DNA of 64,000 nucleotides from Psychroflexus sp. ALD_RP9 (GCF_017311165.1 NZ_CP062973.1:1240001-1304000), one strand, 5' to 3'; positions 1-9,953 are shown, counted from the first letter of the stretch. A program made the numbers and translations. Notes: generated by a model from the sequence alone, not told the origin.

Positions 1-117
1 CCGTTTTTTATTTTAATCAACATGGCTGTTGGCGGAACTTTTGTCGGTTCACCTAATGAAAATACGGTTTTCCCTCAAACACTAGAAGTTGATTACGTAA
101 GAGTTTATCAAGAGTAA
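1..117 (+). CDS. C-terminal end of a GH16-family laminarinase (5' end outside window)
   Basis: Reading from base 1 gives 38 codons in frame and then TAA at 115-117. The peptide has the typical end of bacterial GH16 beta-1,3-glucanases: an 'INMAVGGTF' strand, then 'GSP.E.TVFPQ' and a final 'VDYVRVYQE'. GH16 enzymes cut internal beta-1,3 bonds of laminarin. No T9SS sorting domain follows, so any export signal would be at the unseen N-terminus. The gene is the upstream neighbour of the phosphorylase/GH17/GH30 set and fits that locus. The family call rests on this short tail and the context. Confidence 0.75.
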   Translation, partial: PFFILINMAVGGTFVGSPNENTVFPQTLEVDYVRVYQE

Positions 118-134
118 GATTCAAATTAAGGCTA

Positions 135-167
135 AAAAAGCGGTAACCTGAAATCTTACCGCTTTTT
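135..167 (+). terminator. Rho-independent terminator after the GH16 gene
   Basis: A 12-bp perfect stem (AAAAAGCGGTAA with TTACCGCTTTTT) encloses a 9-nt loop, and the 3' arm itself supplies the T tract. It lies 18 bp after the GH16 stop and 40 bp before the phosphorylase start. The downstream operon therefore needs its own promoter or read-through. I saw no exact TAnnTTTG element between it and base 207. Confidence 0.8.
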
Positions 168-206
168 ACTAATAAGGCCAAAAATAAAGAAACAAACTAT
201 ATACAA

Positions 207-3200
207 ATGATTCAAGACAAGATACTAGACAATAAAATGTCTAAAACTAGTGATTTAGAACAAGTAAGGTTAAATGGCGAAAAATTTTTAAAAATTACAA
301 ATATCGATGCCATGCGACCATTTTTTATGAGCATTGTAAGCGACTCTAATCACTGGATGTTTATTTCAAGTAATGGCGGTTTAACAGCTGGAAGACGCAA
401 TTCAGAATATGCACTTTTTCCCTATTATACCGACGATAAGGTTACAGAATCTGCCCATTATACAGGAAGTAAATCTATTTTTAAAGTTTTCCTAAATGAT
501 GATATACATTTTTGGGAACCTTTTTCGAACCGTTTTGTAGAGCAATACAAAATTACTCGAAACATATATAAAAACATCTACGGTGATAAACTGGTCTTTG
601 AAGAAATTAATCATAGCTTAAACTTAAGCTATTCTTATCGTTGGTCTACGAGTGATCAGTTTGGTTTTGTAAAACAAGTCGAAATTAAAAATCTAAATCA
701 AAACCTTATAAAAATTGAAGTTTTAGATGGTCTGCAAAATGTATTACCAGCTGGCGTAGTTCCAGATTTACAAACCCAAAGTAGTAACTTAGTTGATGCT
801 TATAAACGTAGTGAACTTGATACAGCTAACGGTTTAGGAATTTTTGCACTCAGTGCGGTTCCGGTAGATAAAGCTGAACCAAGCGAAGCTTTAAAAGCCA
901 ATGTAGTATGGTCTTTAGGCATAGAAAACCCAACCTACTTACTTTCATCCCTACAGCTTGAAAACTTTAGAGCAGGTCAACAAATCTCACAAGAAACAGA
1001 CGTAAAAGCTGAAAAAGGCGCATTTTTTGTTAACAAAACAATTCAATTAGAAGCACAAGAACAAACATCGTGGTTTATTGTAGCCGATGTTAATTATAAC
1101 CATTCTGCCGTGGTTAAGCTACAACAAGACCTACAACAAGCTAATTTAGCTGAAATAATTCAGAATGATATAGAATTAGGTACTGAAAAATTAATGCAAC
1201 TTAATGGTGCTGCTGATGGTTTGCAAAGGTCTAACGATAATTTAAGAGATATTCGGCATTATTCTAATACCATGTTCAATATTATGCGTGGTGGTATTTT
1301 CGATAACAATTATCAGATAGAAAGTCAAGATTTTAAAAATTATCTAAATAAAGCCAATAAACCATTAGCTCAAACCCATAAAAATGAACTCAATACACTT
1401 CCTAAGGTATTTAACTTAAGTGATTTAAAAGCATTAGCTGAAAAAATAAATGACGCAGATTTTTCTCGCCTTTCAACAGAATATTTACCACTTAAATTTA
1501 GCCGTAGACATGGTGACCCAAGCCGACCTTGGAATCAATTCTCTATTAATACCAAAGACGATCAAGGCCGTAAAATTTTAGATTATGAAGGGAATTGGCG
1601 CGATATTTTTCAAAACTGGGAAAGCTTAGCCTATTCTTATCCAGAGTTTATTGAAAGTATGATTTATAAATTTTTAAATGCAACAACTTTTGATGGCTAC
1701 AACCCGTATCGAGTCACTAAAGACGGTTTTGATTGGGAAACTATAGAACCAGATGATCCATGGTCATATATTGGTTACTGGGGTGATCATCAAATCATCT
1801 ACTTGTTGAAGTTTTTAGAATTTTTTAAAGATTATAAGCCCAATAGTTTATCTAGATTATTCAAAAAGTCTCAGTTTGTATATGCCAATGTACCTTACAA
1901 AATTAAATCTTATGAAGATATTTTGAATGACCCGAAAGATACCATAGAATTTAATCATGAATCGGATACTAAAATTAGAAATAAACGCAAAAAAATAGGG
2001 GCTGATGGTGCTTTACTTGAAACTAAAAATGGTGAGATTATTCATGTAAACTTCATAGAGAAAATTTTAGCTACGACCTTAGCAAAACTTTCAAACTTTA
2101 TTCCTGAAGCAGGTATTTGGATGAATACTCAGCGACCAGAATGGAACGATGCCAATAACGCTTTAGTAGGTAATGGCGTTTCTATGGTAACTTTATCTTA
2201 TCTCAGGCGTTTTTTAGCTTTCTTTAAGTCTATAACTGAAGCAGTTGATGCGTCTGAAAACTACGAGATTTCAGAAGAATTGGCACAATTGTTTTCTAAA
2301 ATGCAAGCCACTTTTAGTCAATATCAATATTTAACTGAAGGTAAATTCTCAGATGTTCAACGAAAAGAAGTTTTAGACGAACTTGGTAAAGCTGCCAGTA
2401 CATACAGGTTAAAAGTATATAATTCTGGATTATCTGGTCATAAAACAAAAGTATCTGCTGAGGCAATTAACCAATTTTTGAGTACAAGCCTTAAATACAT
2501 AGAACAGGCAATAGAGGTTAATAAACGCACAGATAACCTGTATCATGCATACAATTTAATGACCGTAGATAACAACAAAATTTCTATCGATTACCTATCT
2601 GAAATGCTTGAAGGTCAAGTTGCGGTATTAAGTTCTGGCTATTTAAATGCAAAGCAGTCGCTTGCACTATTAGATGCGCTTAAAAACAGCGATTTGTTTA
2701 GGCAAGACCAGTACAGTTATTTACTCTATCCAAACAAAGCATTAAAAGGGTTTTTAGACCGTAATAATGTTCCAGAAACTTCAGTTAATTCTTCTGTATT
2801 ACTTCAGCAACTAGTAAAAGATGGACATAAAGAAATTATTGAAAAAGATATTAAAGGTAATTATCATTTCAATGCAAATTTCAATAATTCTAAAAAATTA
2901 AAAGAAGCTTTACTTTCTCTAGAAGGTGAAACTTATTCTTCTTTAGCTCAGCAAGAAAAAGATCACATTCTTAAAATTTATGAAGAAGTTTTTAACCATA
3001 AAGCTTTTACTGGGCGTTCAGGAACATTTTACGGTTACGAAGGTTTAGGGTCAATCTATTGGCATATGGTTTCAAAATTACAATTGGCGGTTTTAGAAAC
3101 TTGTTTGCAAGCTATAGAAGCTCATGAATCTGCTGAAACAGTTGGGCGTCTACTAGAACATTATTACGAAATTAACGAAGGTATTGGTGTTCATAAATCT

Positions 3201-3659
3201 CCAAAACTATATGGCGCTTTCCCAACAGATCCCTATTCGCATACACCTTTAGGAAAAGGTGCGCAACAACCAGGTATGACAGGTCAAGTAAAAGAAGATA
3301 TTTTAAGCCGATTTGGTGAACTAGGTGTACGAATTATTAAAGGAAAGCTTCAGTTTAAACCCCATTTATTAAGAAAATCTGAGTTTTTAGACGAAACGCA
3401 TATTTTCAGATATGTAGATGTCAAGAATCAAAAACATCAAATTCAGTTAGATAAAAACACACTAGGATTTACACTCTGCCAAGTTCCGATTATTTATAGC
3501 ATTTCAACTCAAAACAAAATAAAAGTCGAAATAAGTGATGCCGATTCACTTCAAATTGAAGGTCTAGAGTTAACAAAGGCTTTAGCTGAAGATGTTTTTA
3601 GTAGATCTGGAAAAATCAAAGCTATTCACGTTAGCCTTAAAGAGTCTATTCTAAAATAA
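207..3659 (+). CDS. Beta-1,3-oligoglucan phosphorylase, GH149-like (cytoplasmic)
   Basis: This 1150-aa protein has no signal peptide. It resembles the large carbohydrate phosphorylases of the GH94/GH149/GH161 type: an N-terminal beta-sandwich with the 'SSNGGLTAGRRNSEYALFPY' start, and a later (alpha/alpha)6 region with 'RHGDPSRPWNQF'. The 'PEWNDANN' motif places Asp648 where GH94 enzymes have their catalytic acid (WND). Its length and its neighbours GH17, GH30 and a GPH symporter favour GH149, whose members phosphorolyse beta-1,3-glucans to glucose 1-phosphate. GH161 is the alternative. The start may be Met1 or Met11 (base 237). The GH17 lipoprotein gene starts 6 bp after its stop, so the two are co-transcribed. 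The acceptor chain length cannot be read from the sequence. Confidence 0.78.
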   Translation: MIQDKILDNKMSKTSDLEQVRLNGEKFLKITNIDAMRPFFMSIVSDSNHWMFISSNGGLTAGRRNSEYALFPYYTDDKVTESAHYTGSKSIFKVFLNDDIHFWEPFSNRFVEQYKITRNIYKNIYGDKLVFEEINHSLNLSYSYRWSTSDQFGFVKQVEIKNLNQNLIKIEVLDGLQNVLPAGVVPDLQTQSSNLVDAYKRSELDTANGLGIFALSAVPVDKAEPSEALKANVVWSLGIENPTYLLSSLQLENFRAGQQISQETDVKAEKGAFFVNKTIQLEAQEQTSWFIVADVNYNHSAVVKLQQDLQQANLAEIIQNDIELGTEKLMQLNGAADGLQRSNDNLRDIRHYSNTMFNIMRGGIFDNNYQIESQDFKNYLNKANKPLAQTHKNELNTLPKVFNLSDLKALAEKINDADFSRLSTEYLPLKFSRRHGDPSRPWNQFSINTKDDQGRKILDYEGNWRDIFQNWESLAYSYPEFIESMIYKFLNATTFDGYNPYRVTKDGFDWETIEPDDPWSYIGYWGDHQIIYLLKFLEFFKDYKPNSLSRLFKKSQFVYANVPYKIKSYEDILNDPKDTIEFNHESDTKIRNKRKKIGADGALLETKNGEIIHVNFIEKILATTLAKLSNFIPEAGIWMNTQRPEWNDANNALVGNGVSMVTLSYLRRFLAFFKSITEAVDASENYEISEELAQLFSKMQATFSQYQYLTEGKFSDVQRKEVLDELGKAASTYRLKVYNSGLSGHKTKVSAEAINQFLSTSLKYIEQAIEVNKRTDNLYHAYNLMTVDNNKISIDYLSEMLEGQVAVLSSGYLNAKQSLALLDALKNSDLFRQDQYSYLLYPNKALKGFLDRNNVPETSVNSSVLLQQLVKDGHKEIIEKDIKGNYHFNANFNNSKKLKEALLSLEGETYSSLAQQEKDHILKIYEEVFNHKAFTGRSGTFYGYEGLGSIYWHMVSKLQLAVLETCLQAIEAHESAETVGRLLEHYYEINEGIGVHKSPKLYGAFPTDPYSHTPLGKGAQQPGMTGQVKEDILSRFGELGVRIIKGKLQFKPHLLRKSEFLDETHIFRYVDVKNQKHQIQLDKNTLGFTLCQVPIIYSISTQNKIKVEISDADSLQIEGLELTKALAEDVFSRSGKIKAIHVSLKESILK

Positions 3660-3665
3660 AACGTC

Positions 3666-4949
3666 ATGAAGCCACTAGCATATATTTTTTTAATAATCAG
3701 CCTTCAGTTATTGGCTTCATGTCAACCATCTCAAAAAGAGAATAAAGCAATGCAAAACAACCATAATTTAACCGCTAAAGAAATACTTAGTAAGCCAGAA
3801 TATTTAGCCATTTCTTATGGAGGTTACCGTTCAAAAACACGTAACAACCAACCTACTTTAAATCAGCTTAAAGACGATTTAAAAATTATGCACGCCTTGG
3901 GAATTCGTATTTTAAGAACGTACAATGTACGTTTACCTCATGCCGCCAATGTTTTAAAAGCTATTCATGAATTAAAACAAAACAATCCTGATTTTGAAAT
4001 GTATGTCATGTTAGGTGCTTGGGTAGATTGTAAAAATGCGTGGACAGAATTACCCTTAAACCATAATGAGGAAAGCGAGTATAACGAAGCAGAAATTAAT
4101 CGCGCTGTAGAGTTAGCTAATACCTATCCAGATATTGTAAAAATAATAGCAGTTGGTAACGAAGCCATGGTAAAATGGGCTACAGCTTATTTCGTGCAAC
4201 CTCATATTATTTTAAAATGGGTTAAGTACTTACAAGAATTAAAACAAAGTGGAGAACTAAATAAAAATCTCTGGATAACCAGTTCAGATAACTTTGCTTC
4301 TTGGGGTGGTGGCGAAAGCCAATACCATACACCTGAATTAAATGAATTGATTAAAAGTGTAGACTACTTGTCAGTACATACTTACCCAATGCATGATACC
4401 CATTACAATCCTGTTTTTTGGGGCGTTTTGCCAAAAGAACAACAACTAAGTAATACAGAAAAGTTAGATAAAGTGATGAACCGCTCTTTAAGCTATGCCA
4501 TATCTCAGTATGACAGTGTTGTAAGTTATATGAAAAGTCTAGATATTAAAAAACCTGTTCACATTGGTGAAACAGGTTGGGCAAGCGTATCAAGCGGATT
4601 TTATGGCGAACATGGCTCAAAAGCTACAGACGAGTATAAACAAGCCTTGTATTATCATAAGATGAGAGAATGGGCAACTCAAAATAAAATAAAGTGTTTT
4701 TACTTTGAAGCATTCGATGAACCTTGGAAAGATGCTCATAACCCCAAAGGCTCTGAAAACTTTTTTGGTTTGTTTACCGTTGATGGAAAGGCCAAATATG
4801 CACTTTGGGATGAGGTTGACCGAAACACATTTAAAGGCTTAACCCGAGACGGAAACCCAATAGAAAAGACCTATAAAGGTGAAAAGACTGATCTTCTTCT
4901 GGATGTTTTAGTACCACCAGTTAAAAATGAAATTAATCTCAATCATTAA
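3666..4949 (+). CDS. GH17 beta-1,3-glucanase lipoprotein
   Basis: This 427-aa protein has a lipoprotein signal peptide (lipobox LLAS-C, Cys19), so it is envelope-anchored. The GH17 (beta/alpha)8 barrel covers about residues 40-400. Its two catalytic glutamates are visible: Glu166 in 'AVGNEAM' (acid/base) and Glu302 in 'IGETGWAS' (nucleophile). GH17 enzymes hydrolyse, or sometimes transglycosylate, linear beta-1,3-glucan, preferring stretches without 1,6 branches. It is the second gene of an operon of five tightly spaced genes and sits just before the GH30 gene, whose product could remove branches first. It is the most divergent of the three GH17 domains in this locus. Confidence 0.9.
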   Translation: MKPLAYIFLIISLQLLASCQPSQKENKAMQNNHNLTAKEILSKPEYLAISYGGYRSKTRNNQPTLNQLKDDLKIMHALGIRILRTYNVRLPHAANVLKAIHELKQNNPDFEMYVMLGAWVDCKNAWTELPLNHNEESEYNEAEINRAVELANTYPDIVKIIAVGNEAMVKWATAYFVQPHIILKWVKYLQELKQSGELNKNLWITSSDNFASWGGGESQYHTPELNELIKSVDYLSVHTYPMHDTHYNPVFWGVLPKEQQLSNTEKLDKVMNRSLSYAISQYDSVVSYMKSLDIKKPVHIGETGWASVSSGFYGEHGSKATDEYKQALYYHKMREWATQNKIKCFYFEAFDEPWKDAHNPKGSENFFGLFTVDGKAKYALWDEVDRNTFKGLTRDGNPIEKTYKGEKTDLLLDVLVPPVKNEINLNH

Positions 4950-4973
4950 CAACAACCATGAAACATAAACCTT

Positions 4974-6473
4974 ATGAGACGATTCATAATCTTAAATCTA
5001 TTTATACTAATGTTTGCTAGTTCCTGCAAAGAAACGGGTAACAATACCCCAACAGATTTAAATGTTGAGGTTTTTGAAACATCTAGAAGTGGTCATCAAC
5101 TTACTAAAATCGACTCTTTTAATACGGTCGAAACAAAAACGCACATTACTTTAAATCCACAAAAAACCTTTCAAACATTTACGGGATTTGGTGGTGCTTT
5201 TACAGAGTCTTCAGCTTACTTACTTAATCAATTAAGTCCTGAAAACAGAAAAAAAATTATTGATGCTTATTTCGCTGATAGCGGTGCAAAATATTCATTA
5301 ATGAGAACACACATGAACTCATGTGATTTTTCGTTAAGCCAATATTCTTATGCACCAGTAGAAGGCGACAAAAATTTAAAGCATTTTTCTATTAAAGAAG
5401 ATCAGCCCGATTTAATACCTATGATTAAAGATGCAATGGCAGCATCTAAAGAGGGTTTTAAATTATTTGCATCACCCTGGACAGCGCCACCGTGGATGAA
5501 AACAAATAACGACTGGGTTGGCGGTAAATTAAAACCCGAGTATTATGATACTTGGGCACTTTTCTTTTCAAAATATGTTGATGCCTACAAAGCTGAGGGA
5601 ATAAATCTTTGGGGCTTTACCGTTGAAAATGAACCTCATGGAAACGGGAATAATTGGGAAAGCATGCATTACACACCTGAAGAAATGACCAAGTTTGTAA
5701 GAGATCACTTAGGGCCAAAACTTGAAGAAGACGAAAAAGGATATTTGAAAATTTTAGGTTATGACCAAAACAGAGCTGGCTTAAAAGAATGGGTAGACGT
5801 CATGTATAAAAATGAAGCTAATGCAAAATATTTTGATGGAACAGCAGTACATTGGTATGAAAGTACCTATAAAATTTTTGCAGAAGATTTACAATATGCA
5901 CACAAAAAAGCACCCGATAAGTACTTAATTGAAACAGAAGCTTGTGTAGACGCACAAGTTCCCGTTTGGCAAGAAGATGATTGGTATTGGAGAAAAGAAG
6001 CCACCGATTGGGGTTGGGATTGGGCACCCGAAGAACAAAAATACTTACATCCTAAATATAGACCTGTTTACCGTTATGCTAGAGATATTATTGGTTGTAT
6101 GAATAATTGGGTAGATGGTTGGGTGGATTGGAATATGGTACTTGATCGGCAAGGTGGCCCAAATTGGTTTAAAAACTGGTGTGTTGCACCTGTAATTGTA
6201 GACCCAGACCAAGATGAAGTATATTTTACACCGCTTTATTACACCATGTCTCACTTTAGTAGATATGTTCGTCCAGGTGCCAAACGCATCGATTTTGAAT
6301 CAACTGATAAAGATTTACAAGTTACAGCCGCTACAAATCCAGACGCTAATCATGTAGTAATTGTATTTAACCCTTCTGAAAAGGAAAAAGTATTTAAACT
6401 TCAACTAGGTGAGTTAACAAAAACAATTTCTATTAATCCACAGGCTATTCAAACAATAAAAATTATTAACTAA
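4974..6473 (+). CDS. GH30 beta-1,6-glucanase/glucosidase lipoprotein
   Basis: This 499-aa protein has a lipoprotein signal (FASS-C, Cys18). A GH30 barrel plus a side beta-domain follows. The acid/base is Glu220 in 'TVENEP' and the nucleophile Glu322 in 'ETEACVD', the pattern of the GBA-like GH30_1/GH30_3 group. Other family marks are 'TFTGFGGAFTESSAY' near residues 68-82 and 'SPWTAPPWMK' at 167-176. Marine flavobacterial GH30 enzymes of this type remove beta-1,6-linked glucose branches from laminarin. The gene follows the GH17 gene by 24 bp and precedes the transporter by 11 bp, so it is part of the operon. An exact 1,6-specificity is inferred from context. Confidence 0.88.
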   Translation: MRRFIILNLFILMFASSCKETGNNTPTDLNVEVFETSRSGHQLTKIDSFNTVETKTHITLNPQKTFQTFTGFGGAFTESSAYLLNQLSPENRKKIIDAYFADSGAKYSLMRTHMNSCDFSLSQYSYAPVEGDKNLKHFSIKEDQPDLIPMIKDAMAASKEGFKLFASPWTAPPWMKTNNDWVGGKLKPEYYDTWALFFSKYVDAYKAEGINLWGFTVENEPHGNGNNWESMHYTPEEMTKFVRDHLGPKLEEDEKGYLKILGYDQNRAGLKEWVDVMYKNEANAKYFDGTAVHWYESTYKIFAEDLQYAHKKAPDKYLIETEACVDAQVPVWQEDDWYWRKEATDWGWDWAPEEQKYLHPKYRPVYRYARDIIGCMNNWVDGWVDWNMVLDRQGGPNWFKNWCVAPVIVDPDQDEVYFTPLYYTMSHFSRYVRPGAKRIDFESTDKDLQVTAATNPDANHVVIVFNPSEKEKVFKLQLGELTKTISINPQAIQTIKIIN

Positions 6474-6484
6474 AAGAGTAAACC

Positions 6485-8983
6485 ATGTCTGATAACATTA
6501 CACCTGTAGAAGCAAAAGTACCTGTAGGACAAAAGGCAGCCTTTGGTGCAGGACATTTTATTTTAAATGTATTGCCAGGTACTCTAGGTGTTTTTATTCA
6601 GTTTTTTTTACTAACAGCTTGGGGAGTTGATCCTTTATGGGCTGGATTATTAGGTGGTTTACCTAGAGTTTTTGATGCCATTACAGATCCCATAATGGGC
6701 TTTATTACAGATAATACAAAGTCTAGATGGGGAAGACGAAGACCTTATATATTTTTTGGTTCAATTTTAAGTGGAATTTTATTTTTCTTGATGTGGCAGT
6801 TAGACGATAATGCTTCAGAGTCTTATATTATATGGCACGTCATGATTTTACAACTGCTTTTTTTGATTGGTAATACCATGTTCGCTACACCTTTAGTTGG
6901 TTTGGGTTATGAAATGACACCAGATTATCATGAACGAACAAGATTAATGGCTTTTTCTAATACTATGGGGCAAATTGCATGGATGATTGTCCCTTGGCTT
7001 TATGTTATTATTCCTGATACAGAAACTTTTAGTACTAAACCTGAAGGCGTAAGAACTATGGCGCTAATAGTAGGTAGCATGACGGTCATTTTTGGTATTT
7101 TGCCATCGTTGTTTTGTAAAGGTATGGATGCTGGCCAAATGGAAGACCGCGAGCGAATTAGCTTTAAAACATTAGCAAAAAACTTAAAAAAGCTTTGGGA
7201 AGGCATTCTACAAGTTTCAAAAAATAAGCCATTTATGAAACTTTGCGGCGCTACTTTTTTGGTTTTTAATGGTTTTCAATTGGTGGCTGCTTTCGGTGTA
7301 TTTATCATTGTATTTTATATGTATAATGGTAGCTATGATATGGCAGGAACTTGGCCAGCTTGGTTTAACACAATTAATGCCATTATAACAGCATTTATTG
7401 TTATTCCTATCATTTCTAAAATCGCTACTAAAATCGGTAAGCGTAATGCCTTTTTGCTATCAACTTTTTTGTCAATAGTAGGTTATGTCCTTAAATGGTG
7501 GGGATTTGATGTAGAATTGAATGAACAATTTAATCAAACAGCTTTAGGTCAATCATTAACAGAAGGACTAGGTGCCGTCTTTAATTTTTTAAATCCTTAT
7601 TTAGAGCGTATCGGCGCTAGCTGGTTTACGATTAATGTTGAGGATGGTGTGCCATGGCTTATCTTTTTACCAATTCCTCTGTTTGCCTTTGGTATGGGTG
7701 GTTTATTTACCTTGATGATGTCTATGACGGCTGATGTTTGCGACTTAGATGAATTAGAAAATGGCTTACCCCGAAAAGAAGGAACTTTTGGAGCCATTTA
7801 TTGGCTAATGGTTAAGTTAGGCCAATCTATAGCATTAGTTTTAAGTGGTGTGATTTTAAGTATTGTTGGTTTTGTTCCTGATGCAGATGTACAAACAATT
7901 GAAACTATGACCAACCTGAGAATTGCAGATATCATTGTCCCAGCTGGTACAGCAGCAATCGCATTTATGGTGATGTGGCGCTACAATTTAGACGAAAATC
8001 GTGTGAACGAAATTGGCAAAGAGTTAAAACGAAGAAAAGTAAAACCTAAAGCTTTATCATCAAGTGCTTATTTGGCTCATAAAAACTTTTCATTCGAATC
8101 ACTCAACCTTCAGCCTGAACGAGAATATGATTTAGACTATTCCCAAAAATCGTCTAGTGAAATTAAAACATTATTTGCTGCCACATTAAAACAAGGGCTA
8201 CACGGTATTTGTTTTAGCCCCTATGAAGAAGGCCAAGATTTAACAGATCATCTTACAGAAGAACAAGTATCTAGAAGGATGCGAATTATTAAACCCTATA
8301 CCAAATGGGTACGTTCGTTCTCTTGCACAAAAGGCAATGAATATATACCACAGTTTGCCAAAAAGAATAATCTGCAAACTGTTGTAGGTGCCTGGATCAG
8401 TTATGATAAGCAAAATAATGAAGTTGAGATTAAAAAATTAGTCTCCTTGGCTAAAGCTGGTATGGTAGATATTGCTGTTGTCGGTAACGAAGTTTTACTT
8501 CGTAGCGAGTTGTCTGTTGAAGAAGTTATTGCTTACCTTAAGCGGGTAAAAAGTTTAATTCCAAAAGATATTCCTGTAGCTTACGTCGACTCCTACTATA
8601 TTTTCGACCAATATCCTAGCTTAATGGAGGCAACAGATGTAATTTTAATTAATTGTTATCCGTTTTGGGAAGGTGCAGACATTAATGTTTCAACTGCTTA
8701 CTTGAGATACATGTATAGATTAATTGAGGTAAGAGCAAAAGGCAAACCTGTTATTGTTTCAGAAACAGGATGGCCTAGTGATGGCGAGTGTACAGAAAAT
8801 GCTGTACCGTCAAAAGTTAATGCGATGAAATATTTTATCAATGTTCAAAATTGGTCAAGTAAAGAAGATATCCCAATGTTCTACTTCTCATCATTTGACG
8901 AATCATGGAAAATTCATCATGAAGGCGATGTGGGCCAACGTTGGGGTATTTGGAACGAAAAAGAAAAATTAAAATTTAAGTAA
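6485..8983 (+). CDS. GPH-family sugar:cation symporter fused to a C-terminal GH17 domain
   Basis: This 832-aa protein has two parts. Residues 1 to about 505 form a 12-TM major facilitator of the glycoside-pentoside-hexuronide group, with the signature 'DPIMGFITDNTKSRWGRRRP' between TM2 and TM3. An extra loop of about 45 residues lies between TM9 and TM10. After a basic linker ('GKELKRRKVKPK'), residues 556-832 form a full GH17 domain with Glu669 in 'VVGNEV' and Glu760 in 'SETGWPS', so both catalytic residues are kept. GPH transporters have both ends in the cytoplasm, which would put the GH17 domain at the inner face of the membrane, at the exit of the transport channel. About half of its GH17 positions match the next gene. 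There is no frameshift or stop at the junction. Confidence 0.88.
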   Translation: MSDNITPVEAKVPVGQKAAFGAGHFILNVLPGTLGVFIQFFLLTAWGVDPLWAGLLGGLPRVFDAITDPIMGFITDNTKSRWGRRRPYIFFGSILSGILFFLMWQLDDNASESYIIWHVMILQLLFLIGNTMFATPLVGLGYEMTPDYHERTRLMAFSNTMGQIAWMIVPWLYVIIPDTETFSTKPEGVRTMALIVGSMTVIFGILPSLFCKGMDAGQMEDRERISFKTLAKNLKKLWEGILQVSKNKPFMKLCGATFLVFNGFQLVAAFGVFIIVFYMYNGSYDMAGTWPAWFNTINAIITAFIVIPIISKIATKIGKRNAFLLSTFLSIVGYVLKWWGFDVELNEQFNQTALGQSLTEGLGAVFNFLNPYLERIGASWFTINVEDGVPWLIFLPIPLFAFGMGGLFTLMMSMTADVCDLDELENGLPRKEGTFGAIYWLMVKLGQSIALVLSGVILSIVGFVPDADVQTIETMTNLRIADIIVPAGTAAIAFMVMWRYNLDENRVNEIGKELKRRKVKPKALSSSAYLAHKNFSFESLNLQPEREYDLDYSQKSSSEIKTLFAATLKQGLHGICFSPYEEGQDLTDHLTEEQVSRRMRIIKPYTKWVRSFSCTKGNEYIPQFAKKNNLQTVVGAWISYDKQNNEVEIKKLVSLAKAGMVDIAVVGNEVLLRSELSVEEVIAYLKRVKSLIPKDIPVAYVDSYYIFDQYPSLMEATDVILINCYPFWEGADINVSTAYLRYMYRLIEVRAKGKPVIVSETGWPSDGECTENAVPSKVNAMKYFINVQNWSSKEDIPMFYFSSFDESWKIHHEGDVGQRWGIWNEKEKLKFK

Positions 8984-8986
8984 ACC

Positions 8987-9907
8987 ATGTCGTATAGAAA
9001 AGATCAACTGTTAACACCAAAGCAAGAGGCTTTTTTAGCTTCTATTCAGCAACAAAGCTTTATCCCAGAAAATAGTGATATTGAAGATTTACAAGCAATC
9101 TTTAAAAATTTACTTTCTAAAGGTTTACACGGAATTTGTTTTAGCATGTATGAAGATGGCCAAGAGCCAGGCGACCATATTACCCTAGAACAAGTAAGAA
9201 GACGTATGAAAATCCTCAAGCCTTATACAAAGTGGGTGCGCTCTTTTTCATGTATTGAAGGAAACGAGTTTGTGCCTCAGGCCGCTAAAGAAGAAGGTAT
9301 AAAAACACTTGTAGGCGCTTGGATTGGAGATGACCCCAAAAAAAATAGACAAGAATTAGATGCCCTGATAGAACTAGCTAATAAAGGTTTGGTTGATATT
9401 GCGGCAGTAGGTAACGAAGTGCTTTACAGAAATGACATCCCTTTAGAAGAATTGAAAACTTATATTCGTGAAGTTCGTGCTGCTATTCCTAAAGATATTC
9501 CAGTAGGCTATGTAGACGCTTATTACGAGTTTACGGTACATCCTGACTTAACTGAATTATGCGATGTAATTTTAGCCAACTGTTACCCGTTTTGGGAAAG
9601 TTGCCATATTGACTATGCTTTAACACATATGCAGCAAATGTTTGGTCAGGCCTTAGGAGCCGCAAAAGGTAAAAAGGTTATTATCACAGAAACCGGATGG
9701 CCAAGTAAGGGTGAAAGTTTAGGAAGTGCGCAGCCTTCGGATATTAATTTTTTAAAATACTTTATCAATACTCAAAATTGGTGTCAACAAGCTGGTGTAG
9801 AAAGTTTTTACTTTTCATCTTTTGATGAATCTTGGAAAGTTGGAGACGAAGGTGAAGTTGGTGCCTATTGGGGTATTTGGGATAAAAATGAGCAAATTAA
9901 ATATTAA
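8987..9907 (+). CDS. Cytoplasmic GH17 enzyme, paralogue of the transporter-fused domain
   Basis: This 306-aa protein has no signal peptide or membrane segment and starts 3 bp after the transporter-GH17 stop. A GH17 barrel fills the protein from about residue 35, with Glu144 in 'AVGNEV' and Glu235 in 'TETGWPS'. It aligns along its whole length with the GH17 half of the preceding protein, sharing 'GLHGICFS.YE.GQ', 'KPYTKWVRSFSC', 'NCYPFWE' and 'FYFSSFDESWK'. The two look like products of a duplication. It would act on imported laminari-oligosaccharides, by hydrolysis or transglycosylation, before or together with the GH149 phosphorylase. It is the last gene of the tight operon; a 218-bp gap follows. 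Confidence 0.87.
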   Translation: MSYRKDQLLTPKQEAFLASIQQQSFIPENSDIEDLQAIFKNLLSKGLHGICFSMYEDGQEPGDHITLEQVRRRMKILKPYTKWVRSFSCIEGNEFVPQAAKEEGIKTLVGAWIGDDPKKNRQELDALIELANKGLVDIAAVGNEVLYRNDIPLEELKTYIREVRAAIPKDIPVGYVDAYYEFTVHPDLTELCDVILANCYPFWESCHIDYALTHMQQMFGQALGAAKGKKVIITETGWPSKGESLGSAQPSDINFLKYFINTQNWCQQAGVESFYFSSFDESWKVGDEGEVGAYWGIWDKNEQIKY

Positions 9908-9953
9908 TTGATGCTTAAATTGAGATTTAAAAACTATACATTAACCATACAAG

